From NCBI RefSeq assembly GCF_963583255.1, contig NC_084814.1, forward strand, positions 25,767,598 through 25,831,597: a stretch of 64,000 bases of DNA. Reading direction: 5' to 3'. The stretch comes from Pyrus communis (Eukaryota; Streptophyta; Magnoliopsida; Rosales; Rosaceae). The number at the start of each line of letters is the position of its first letter. Positions within the stretch are counted from its first letter, which is position 1. Of the stretch, positions 24,003 through 33,452 are shown one piece after another. Position numbers and translations under genes: made by a program. The notes beneath the pieces were generated by a model. The model was not told the DNA's origin, did not search any database, and was given only the letters and a program-made list of their open reading frames with translations.

Positions 24003-24117
24003 CTCCCATTAAATATTTAGATTTATTAATATACACATGTTAATATATTTTTTTTACCAAACAAAAATTTTATTAATTATTAATTTTATTTAACATTCTT
24101 CAAACTTGAACAACTCA

Positions 24118-24430
24118 ATTAATGTACCCAAATATTAGTACCGAAATGTATTATATTGAATTAATGTATTTAAATGTTAGTACTGAAATGTATATACCCA
24201 AATGTACGCACCAAAATGTATTATATTAAACTAATGTACCTAAATGTGTGTACCGAAGTGTATGTACCCAAATGTATTATATTAAACTAATGTACCAAAA
24301 TGTATGCATCGAAATATATTATATTGAATTAATGTACTTAAATGTTTGTATCGAAATGTATGTACTGAAATGTGTGTACATAAATGTATGCACTGAAATG
24401 TATTATAATGAATTTAATGTACCTAAATGA
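24118..24430. repeat. Degenerate ATGTA-rich minisatellite
   Basis: Repeats of about 11-12 bp (consensus near AAATGTATGTACC) are grouped between anchor segments resembling ATTATATTGAATTAATGTA at about 24150, 24220, 24269, 24316 and 24402. This gives a higher-order pattern of roughly 45-90 bp. Its translation on the plus strand is a repetitive Tyr/Cys/Met peptide, which I treat as a by-product. Confidence 0.7.
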
Positions 24431-24709
24431 AGAAGACAAAGTATATCGAAATATATTGTAAAATAAAAATTTGTTTATCTAAATATTTACAACAAAATAT
24501 ATTACAATGAATGAAATGAAAATTATAATTATAATGAAACAAAATTAATACATTAAAATTAGGAAGAGAAAGAGAAATAATTAAAACATAAAAAAAATAT
24601 AATTAATAAATGAGGTGATTAATGTATCAAGGGACTAAAATTAGATTTTGATCTTACTCATGGTTTTAGTCTAAAAGTCATCTTTGCCAAGGATTAAAAT
24701 GAAGTTTCC

Positions 24710-24885
24710 TTTTTTTTTTTGAACAAACGATATTATCTACACTAAGGGAAAGGGTGGTGGGCTTAGCCTCACAATGGACTAGTAATAATGTGGTTCAAAC
24801 TCGCTTTTGACGAGAATCGAACCTAAGATCTCTAACTCACAAGTGTAGAGGAATAACACTAGACCGTAATACTATGTGTGGCAAT
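24710..24885 (-). mobile_element. Probable tRNA-derived SINE
   Basis: Read on the minus strand it starts near ATTGCCACACATAG, passes a box-A-like CTAGTGTTATTCCTC (about 24848-24862), then a box-B-like GGTTCGATTCT (24813-24823), and ends in an A-rich tail (24710-24720). The spacing and order match a tRNA-type RNA polymerase III promoter. The remembered relatives in apple/pear have the same head and tail. Target duplications were not resolved because the tail abuts the T-rich end of the preceding element. Confidence 0.5.
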
Positions 24886-26120
24886 AGGATTACATATTAA
24901 ATAAGATATTATCTAAAAGATACGGTAGAATTCCATAAGGATTTTCTAGGACTTACACAATAACATTCCTAACATAATTATGACTGCAATGCTCCCCCTT
25001 GAATTTGTAAATACTCAAGTAAATTGAGTATTAGGTCTTCAACGATGAAATAAGTTCAGATGATGAAGTTGTCAACACATTGAGCGATTGTGAATTTCAA
25101 ATCAACGGAATAAAGCATAAAAAGATAAACATCATAAAACCTCACTATGGTAAAACCCAACGTGGGATAAAAAAAACCTATACTCTAAGGAAAAACGTGA
25201 GAAGTTGCATTAAGTCAAAACTATACGTCTTTTTGGACATAAGCAGCAAGTTCACGGGGTATGACTAGTTCAGGATGGCTGCCTCGTTAAAACATAGTCA
25301 TGTAGCAAAAACACAGTGGAAAAAATGCTCCTAATTGTAGGCACAAAGAATACGTTAATATTAAAGGAGTATACTTCTGGATACTTTCTCTGAGTTTGAC
25401 AAAACTTCCAAATGAGAACTACAAGTATCGCATATGAATAGTTACACATACCAATTCCTCAAACAAGCTCCTCGAAGGTAGATTTCGACACTGACGTCGT
25501 GAAGAGGTCGACAAGATATTGTCTGAGATTGGATTGCTTGACTTCAATCTCTTAATGCTTTGCTTATTATGTATTGTAGATGCATTATATCTTGGTGTTT
25601 GTTAATGTATCATGTCTTAGTCTGGTCGATACATATGCGGTATAGTCTTCATGGATCGTCGTTGGGACTTAACAATGGTTGAAAACAGCAGGTACTTCGA
25701 ATATGCTTAACAAGAGCACTCAACCATGTTTCACATGTGACGTAGTGAAGTGAGGTGAGTCTTGGAATGATTCGGAGTTTTCGCAACTAAGGTCTATATT
25801 TTGTACCTCCAAGATTTTGCGGTATCCCTAATGGTAACAACGTAAACATTTGGAGATGTGGCTTGTGTGAGTTTGATAAGTAACATGCGGTAACATAACA
25901 AACAAGGCAAACATTATTCCGAAGATTAGGGGCTCAGATCCGCTCAGGATGCATAGGGATAAGCCCAAATCCGTAGTACCTTCAGGGATAATAGAAAAAT
26001 GTCTTTAATACCAATCTAGTGGCTGTCTGTAGGCACAGTACTGCATCTTTACCAATAGATCAACAACAAATAAGATGTCTTGTCTAAAGTAATGAGCTAA
26101 ATTCAACAAAGCGCAGAGGA
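24886..26120 (-). mobile_element. Degraded Ty1/copia retrotransposon 3' end
   Basis: On the minus strand a polypurine tract (AATTCAAGGGGGAGC, 24991-25006) is followed by a likely 3' LTR start (TGCAGTCATAATTATG at 24988 downwards). Upstream of the tract are scattered in-frame remnants resembling the copia RNase H C-terminus (for example VDLF and STFEELV at about 25450-25520). They are interrupted by stops and frameshifts. The GTTTTATCCCAC-like and TAACGAGGCAG-like segments before the tract are typical of copia tails. The LTR was truncated or interrupted near the SINE. The 5' limit is not defined. Confidence 0.55.
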
Positions 26121-26290
26121 AATCAAACAGATCACCATTGATAATGAACCCCCAAATCGGCTTAAGAAACCATAGAGCTGATAAGTTGCAAGAGTTTTAT
26201 TTAACTTGTTCAGTGGATCCGGCTTCAAATACAAAAAATATATCTCATTTGATTAAGATTTCTGGGAGATTAATAAATATTGAGTTGTTA

Positions 26291-26947
26291 TTATCCCAAG
26301 TAACCTCTGTTGGAGGTTTGAGTGGTGGAAGAAAGCACTGAAACGACAGCCATACAAACGGCTCCGACCAACAAAATTCCGGTAGCAATATATGCCTTGT
26401 TAAAGAAGCAATTATTCTTGGACTGTGCTTCATCCAATTTCGAGTCTGGAAAGCCGGCCAGCCAGTGCTGCCAGTACTGGAAATATATATGAACTTGAGG
26501 AATTCTTTTGAAACCAAGTCCCACACGAAAACCAGCTCCCACACCCGAAGCTAGAACCAAGCTCACCAACTGCATGCAGACGTACGTATTTCCAAGTCAA
26601 TCTCATGCAAAAAATATTTTTAAAAAAAAATCTATAATTAATTACTGGTGAATTAGGGTTTTCTTGTTACAACTTGTGATATTCTAAACTACTTTAATTG
26701 ACGGGAGGTAATTCGAAAGCTAACCCACGTCTAACAAAAATGAATTAGGGATGGATAGGGAGTCCGGACCCTGTCACCGTAGATATCAAACTCTGGCATG
26801 CATTCGTTACGTATCATCCTCTTTTCGGTTAAGGCATAGTATATACCGAAAGGTATCTGAAACAGCGTGTATGCTGCTCCAACTACTGCTGTGGAGAGCA
26901 TAAACGTGCAGTCGCCATTTTCACTCTTATATATCAAGACATTAACT
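26291..26947 (-). pseudogene. CASP-like protein (CASPL4D-type), first exon missing
   Basis: CASP-like proteins are four-span plasma-membrane scaffold relatives. Two exons are visible: 26947-26770 encodes an AYRYM-like equivalent followed by TAVVGAAYTLFQIPFGIYY and ends FDIYGDR. 26569-26291 encodes LASGVGAGFRVG, a loop, FNKAYIATGILLVGAVCMA and the C-terminus. They correspond to membrane spans 2, 3 and 4, and phase is consistent. The donor of the first listed exon is poor (GTCCGG). The exon for the N-terminus and span 1 was not found in the next 2 kb, which instead holds an aldo-keto reductase pseudogene. Either the gene is truncated or exon 1 is strongly diverged. The loop before FNKAY is longer than I expect. 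Confidence 0.65.
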
Positions 26948-27469
26948 CTGGAAATACAAAGTTATGTACAAAAGAAAAGAAAAGGATTTGAGAATTTAAT
27001 TTGTTTGGGAAAGAAAAGATACATTATGATCACTATTAATGAAACAAAATTTAGTCTTAGACCGTGACTTGGTGAAATTAATAGTCAACCTCTCACACGT
27101 ATGTTGTGCATATTTCTTATTAATTCCATGTCGTTTATCTCTAGGTTTTGTTCAGGAATTGGTCCAAAAAAGTCTTATTACTTTCTTTATCTCAATTTCA
27201 GCTAATTTGCGGACTTATGACATTTTTTTTATGTAAGGCCAATTGAAGAAGAAAGCTAAGAGGCTGAAGATTGATGTGTCCAATCTTAATAATTTTTCAT
27301 GGAGTCACTCATTCCAGTTTTGCAAGTTAATCCTGCAAAGTTGTATTTCCACCAAAATTGCGTAGCTATGGGAGGATGGCTATTCAAGGCTTTCCCAAAA
27401 TTTTCAAGTGACTTGCCATATATGTCTAGAAGCCGTCGGTCAACCCGTGGTTCGAACAATTAAGCGAGG

Positions 27470-28665
27470 TCCTAATCAAAAGCCGGGATGACATGTTGAT
27501 CGCCTCCAAGCTGTGGTGTACTGATATGCTCATCCTGATGGTGTGTGTGTGTGTGTGTATATATATACACGTGTATATAGGCCACATCTCATGCTTTTGG
27601 TTAGATTGGATAATTTACTAGTTTAAAAATCCGTTGACAGAAGAAACTGAGGCTAATTAAATTTCTAAATTTTTTGTTCAAGTTGAAGGTACATAGATTA
27701 ATCGGAAGAGATATGTTTCCTTCACAATTAATCAAAAACAAAATTTAAAAGTTGACATTTGTTTCTTACTTCAACATACTGTAAATCTAGCGAAATCAAA
27801 ACCAAAATTCAATCGTAGGCAATGACCGTGGCTAAAAAGTTATAAATATTGGTGTAATTTGGTTAATAGGATGTTAACTAGTGGTATTTTTCTTTCCATT
27901 GTTGAAAGATGTCTCAAATTCGATTTTCGTATCTATCCGAATTTTGAGTTCACATAAATTCTTTACATTTGAAGGAAGCTGGGGCTGAAGTGTGGATCAG
28001 TGGATCTATGCCTGATTCTTTGGCCCGTGAGGCTGAACCAAGGAACCCTTCAGGTAACGGGGACACGGCCGGCCATGGAAGAATGTTCCAGGTTAGGCTT
28101 AGCCACGTCTATGGGCGTTTGCAATTTTGGCACCAAGCTTTCTCAAATCCTACACAACGCCGCCATCTCCCAGCTGTTAACCAGGTCGAAATGAACCCGC
28201 CATGGCGGCAACGAAAACTGCAAGACTGCAGCAATGAGAGGAATTCATGTGACTGGATGACCCTCCCTTGGTAGTTTACAGAGCTCCTCAGGCTAACAAT
28301 GCCGGGATAGATTATACTATTTCTCGACGACCTCGCTGCTGCCAAAGGGAAGACTCTGCCGCAGGTAGTACTTGTTTCGGATTTTTTCAGTTAATTAGTT
28401 GAAATAGAGAAATTAAGACAGATTAACTTGATTGTGTTCATGCAAATTACACTGAAATCCATCGCCCAGCAAGGAGCAAGTGTGATTCCGACGAGTTTCA
28501 ACATGGCGAGGATGAAGCTGAACCTTGACATATTTGTTTGGGAATTAAGTGAAGATGAAACGAACAAGAACAGGCAAATTCCCCAGCGCAGGCTGTATTC
28601 CGGGGAGTTCTTTGTTTCTGAAGCCAGACCTTACAAGTAACTCGACCAACTCTGGGATGACGACC
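27470..28665 (+). pseudogene. Aldo-keto reductase (D-galacturonate/chalcone reductase-like) pseudogene
   Basis: Remnants of an NADPH-dependent aldo-keto reductase of the plant AKR4 type in several frames. KSRDDMLIASKLWCTD lies at about 27476-27530. VDLCLILWPVRLNQ and MEECSRLGLATSMGVCNFG follow from 28000. VNQVEMNPPWRQRKLQ is at about 28170-28220, and LAAAKGKTLPQ is followed by a donor-like GTAGTA at 28366. QQGASVIPTSFNMARMKLNL at about 28455-28515 leads to the family C-terminus. An in-frame TAA (about 28638) interrupts PYK from LDQLWDDD. At least two frame changes and the missing N-terminal exon show it is dead. It lies between two minus-strand loci. Confidence 0.8.
27540..27558. repeat. (GT)n microsatellite
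   Basis: About nine GT units followed by an AT run, within the pseudogene region. Confidence 0.9.
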
Positions 28666-29024
28666 CCTTAGTTCCATGCTACCCGAAACTAACTTCATTT
28701 CAAGTTCCATGCATAATGATCTATATGCATCTTATGCCTTCTTTTTCTAAGATTAATTCTCAATGTTCAAAGGCACGCATAAACTCCCACGAAGTCGATA
28801 ATCTTTTCAGCTTTCACAGTTAGGTACGAAACAGTGAGAATTTAATAACAGAATCGGACTGTGGGAGGTGCTCTACATGTACAGTGTAATTAATCTTGAA
28901 CGCAAATATCTTGTTAACGTGATGACAGGCCATCCACATTTACCTTCAGTGTGAATGCTGCTTGGGATCCATTTCAAGCTCTGGAACGATTTGATAGATG
29001 CATCTTCTCAAAACAGAAAGCTTT

Positions 29025-32000
29025 TCAATAATCAGGCGGTAGCCTATATGTGCGAGTGATACGGATCTGAAGCAAAAGCAATAAAACTATAATCAGAACA
29101 AAATGAATAATACTCCTCACAATTAAGTCTCATAGGAAAGACCAGTGTTTAATGTGTTAAACCTGAAGGCGAAAAAACACAAGAAAACTAGAAAACGTCA
29201 GTACCTGCGCAAAAGCATAAATAGCTCGCAAGATTCTTGCATAATCAGTCCCGAGCATTTGAATAACAACATCTGCCAAAAATGTTCCCCAAAGCCTGCA
29301 TAAAATTGCAAAAGAAATAAACTTGGCATGATTGGCTTAATCATCAAAATTTGAAGCAACATTCTACTTGTATCATCAAAATCTATGCTCTCAGAGGATT
29401 TTCCAACCAAGCAGACAATGAAGCCAATGAAACTTTGGAAGCTACATTTTCAGTTACAGGCCTACAGGCTACAGCCTCAAAGCTCTTCCATGTGAGAAAT
29501 AAATCCAACACAAACCAATTAAAAAAGGGCGGTGATTAGTCGCATTCTCTGTATGATACTCATCTCAATAGGTGCAGTCGAACCTACTACTTAATCTCAA
29601 TGAATTGAGTCAGTAACACAAGCCGTTTTAACCAAAAGTAACTCTTGGTTACTGAGAAGTGACTATCTTTTATGCTGGCATCAGCTGCACCTACCTAAAC
29701 TTTCCTCCTTATTCTATCTTCTTAAAAATTTGAAATACTTTAAACAAACGGAAAATGATACTTACACATACACATTTGTGTGCGTGTGCCTGCGCACCCA
29801 TGAGTGGGAGGGTGTGTGTGAAATAAAGTCGCAAATGAACCAAACAAGCAAACATAGGGAAGCTTGAAATAATAATTTTAGAAAGTAAAGGAAAAGTCAA
29901 TACACTGGGCCAAGCAAAGCCATCATGCTTCTTAAACCAAGATATCTTGATGCAGCGCCTGCAAAACCCTGTCCAAAATGACAAATATTAGAAATCCAGA
30001 AAGCCAGAAATGAGAGGACGGGGGACGGGAGGGACATGAAACAATATTTGAACCACAACAACGAAAGGGGTTTCCTTGATATCAGCAAGTGCTACAAAGC
30101 TACGACTAATTCAGAGCTTTGTCGAAATAATACTCAGACCTAAACAAATAAAAAAGCCACTAGCTCAAACAATAGTTTTTCTACATACATATAAAAATTC
30201 CCCTATCACATAAAGAAGTCATAAAAAACAGTGGCAACAAATTGAATCTTCTGCAGAATATAATTACCTGTTTTGCCGCAAGAAAGGCTGCTCTGGACTC
30301 GAGATTCATAGCAGCTAATTGTCCACCCTGAAAATTAAAAAAAGTACGGAATTACATTTCAAAAATAAAGGGTGACTAGATAAACAATAGAAAAGTCATT
30401 AACATCACAAAGAGAAACACTAAGTATGATAATGCAAGAAAAACTAGCATAAAGCTAGAAAGAGTTAAACAGACACGGACATGAGAGATCACATGACATG
30501 AAAGCAAGGAAAAAACCTTGAAAAATATCGGACACAGGAGGAACACAGTAATGTACACCCATACGACTGGTGACCAAACAATTTACTCACTTATGGTTCC
30601 TTTATAGCTGTGAAGTCAAAGATGTACCTTTCTAACAAAATCCCTTTTTAGCTGATAGTTGGCGGCTTCTAGGAACACCTTTCCAGATAACTTTCTAGCT
30701 AACTACCACAAAGAAAAAATAATTAAAGGTATACAAAGAAGAAATGAAATAATCAGTTTGCCTTTATTCTTACTTACCAACTGATAAATCTTCGCCAAAG
30801 TAAAGATACCACCACCCTTCAGAGAAAATCATAAATCAACAAAATTAAAAAACATGAACTCAAGTTGGAGAGAATTGATTGTGCATAAATTCTTTGTAGT
30901 TAAGCTACATTACCTTCAAAAACATTGATCGGAGCTCTGCTGCCCCAACTTTTAACGCACTAAGGGCCTGTACCTTCCATTGACTGAGTCCAAGTTGAAG
31001 ACTTTGTTGACCATCAGACAGTTCAGGGAACTCCAACAAGCCCTCGAAATTTCCTGATTCTTCACTACATGAAGGAAGTGAAGCATTTTAAGTCATTACA
31101 ACACACACTTAAAATAAAAGAAAGTGAACCCTTTTCTATAATACAATGATCCACCAAAACATTAAGTTGCCAAAATCAAATAGCACTGACAAACTATCAA
31201 CTCATCAATGTATGTACCAACTCGTTCAAGATATAGTCTCTTCTATGCTTTGCTTTCTACCCTTCCTTACACGTTCACCACACAAATTTTCGTCTATTCA
31301 CTTTCATACCTAAAGGTAGTGTTCTTTCAATCCCTCCTTCCTTTTGCACAAGTACAGAGAGATCAAAAAGTGAAGTCATTTCTACTTCAGAAACTAATAA
31401 ACAACGAGGTCTAAATACTAGAGAAATATATAACTACATATAGAAAACATGCCTTGAATAGTCTCGCAACAGATGAAGAAAAATCTCTGCTTCAAGGTCT
31501 TCAGTTGACAATTTGCTTGAGCAAGGAACGTTTAACTCTTTTCGCACTGCAAGCAAGACATTCCTATATGATGGCCTCCAACCCCTACCAAGAATTCCAC
31601 ACACGCCAATTTGATAGTCAAGATGAAACTCGCCGACAATTATGTCACTAGCAGTTAGTTTAATAAAGAAATGCACAGAGTTGAAACAACTTTGCATTGC
31701 CAGGATCCTTCACATACAATTCAGTGGCAAGTCAACCTCTAAAACTTGAGTAACATTGCCGCCAAACAAGTTAACTAATGAGGTGAATTTTAAATTAGAT
31801 GAGTTGAGGAAAACCTTATCGTAGACCGTGCATCGGCTGCGAGGAATAAGAATCGAGACTCCAATACTGCTAAAAACTCCTCTCGTTCATCGAGATCCTC
31901 TTCAACCATTGAATGGTCGACATTGGTTCTACTCATTATAGACTTCAGCAAAGGGCTGAAGTAGCTGGACATTGACTCCATCCAAAGATTAAAAAAACGA

Positions 32001-32594
32001 CGTCATCACACTACGAAATTTGAAGTTTAATTACATCTCAAGTTTGATTGACAATTGAAACTACCCCTTTGCTGAAAAAACGAAAGAGTGTAAAATGCAA
32101 GACACGGTTTTTCTTTTCTTGTCCAAAGTTCCACACTATTGAAACAGAAAGTATCGATTTTGAAGTTACCTAGGGCCAAAAAGGATTCTTTCAAGCTCAT
32201 ATAACTCGGAATCGGTGGCGAGTTCAAGCACAGAACGGAGTTCAGGATCAAATGTACCTGAAAATTTAACAGAAACCCAATTTCGGATACGAAATTCTAA
32301 AATTCGAAACAATCCACAAATCTAAAACCAAAAGCAATAAACCAAAGTGTACCATGCCCTCTTCCTGAAATTGCAGCACGAGCACAACCCACGAGCCTCA
32401 CACCAGTTGCAGACCACCGTGAGCTGCTTATCTGTTAATTACGATTGCAATTGTTAATAAAGGCAACAAATTTATTAACTGGGTTATGATAATAGAAGAA
32501 GAAGGCCTACTGGGTAAGTGAGTTTAGTGGCGGCGGCGGTTATTGGGGGAGCAAAGGGGAGGTGGAGCGCCAGAGCTGATGAGGCAGTGGACAT
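29025..32594 (-). CDS. Plastid-targeted YaaW/UPF0174-like protein of unknown function
   Basis: Twelve exons on the minus strand: 32594-32511, 32431-32353, 32257-32170, 31964-31815, 31647-31453, 31064-30914, 30816-30778, 30702-30628, 30327-30268, 29968-29904, 29295-29205, 29066-29025. Together they encode 372 aa with phase kept throughout. The first about 45 residues are rich in Ser, Ala and Thr with few acids, like a chloroplast transit peptide. The region IGVCGILGRGWRPSYRNVLL followed by a KLSTEDLEAEIF-like segment (residues about 150-195), and the C-terminal segment of hydrophobic helices ending YAFAQIRI, resemble the bacterial YaaW family as I remember it. Members have no established biochemical function. 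Intron 5 (31065-31452) uses a GC donor. The stop follows LPPDY. The family call rests on recall; plastid location is inference. Confidence 0.8.
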
Positions 32595-33452
32595 ATCTCA
32601 CCGCACTCCGTTGCTGCAAAGTGGCGGCTGAGAGAGTGAAAGTGCTACCACAGATGTAGAATTCCGGGCTTCATTCGTTTCAAGTGTTCGCTTTTCGAGT
32701 TGTGGGAATTGCAGAGATTGTACGATGCTCAACTGACGACCTTTTTCTAACTACCACCATCGACTCATATTCCAGGCCTTTCTTTTATCTTTTATCCTCA
32801 TTTTTTATGTTAATTTTTATATGTTTACTGGAGGAATAAAACCGGACCGACCCGGTTCAGTTGGGAAAGGTATATGTACGGTTTCGGTTTCGCAGTTTTG
32901 AACATCTACCCCTACTCGAATTCGAATCTCCTTTAGTTTAGATTAAATTAATTTAGCATACATCGTCGCTTATATCAAAATAGTGATCGTTAAAGTCAGT
33001 CTACAACTGAACCAGACTTGATTTTCATAACTGTTTAGATCTTTATTTTTTAAATTCAACTAATTATTCTCGTATTATGCAATGATCCGTAATATTAATT
33101 TATTTTGAAGATCTTCGACGTTTCCCCGGTCAAAAGCAAACTCCACAAGTTCCATGTAACTTGTTTATAGAAGGGAGAGAGAGGGAGAGAGAGTAACTGG
33201 GTATATGAGGAGAGAATATATTTAAAGAATGTATTGCAAAAGATTCAAATGTAGTGATACAAACTTGTCCCTGTGAATATAGTCGCCCAAATTGTGATCT
33301 AACATATTGCTCCGGATGCATACATATCTCATGACTACAGCTTTAGTACACGAGGCACTTACAAAACTAATTTGACCAAACTTCTCTACAAAGGTGCCTG
33401 TGAGTCGACAAACACGAGAAACCATGTCCGATGATTCTTGGGGAACAGGCTA
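32595..33452. other. Spacer between the YaaW-like and TMN genes
   Basis: About 860 bp holding the promoter of the YaaW-like gene and the 3' untranslated region of the upstream TMN gene, both on the minus strand. I see no further gene. Confidence 0.6.

Larger units (their letters stand above)
23224..24709. mobile_element. DNA element with long inverted ends, minisatellite core and Cassandra insertion
   Basis: The left arm (about 23224-23320) contains TAATCCTTGAAGAAGAT and TAGTCCCTTGATG. The right arm (about 24620-24709) contains their inverted counterparts CAAGGGACTAAAATTAG and CATCTTTGCCAAGGATTA. The arms therefore form a diverged terminal inverted repeat of roughly 90-100 bp. Flanking T tracts on both sides could be the target duplication but cannot prove it. 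The core holds the ATGTA-rich minisatellite (24118-24430). Cassandra 1 is inserted in the left half. No transposase was seen, and the superfamily is not determined. Confidence 0.55.

Noticed and set aside
23286..24036. Minus-strand frames of 119 and 127 codons and a plus-strand frame of 82 codons
   Set aside because: They are read through the Cassandra LTRs, which are non-coding 5S-like sequence; the two minus-strand peptides are similar only because the LTRs are repeats.
24248..24430. Repetitive 60-residue Tyr/Cys/Met protein
   Set aside because: By-product of the ATGTA minisatellite.
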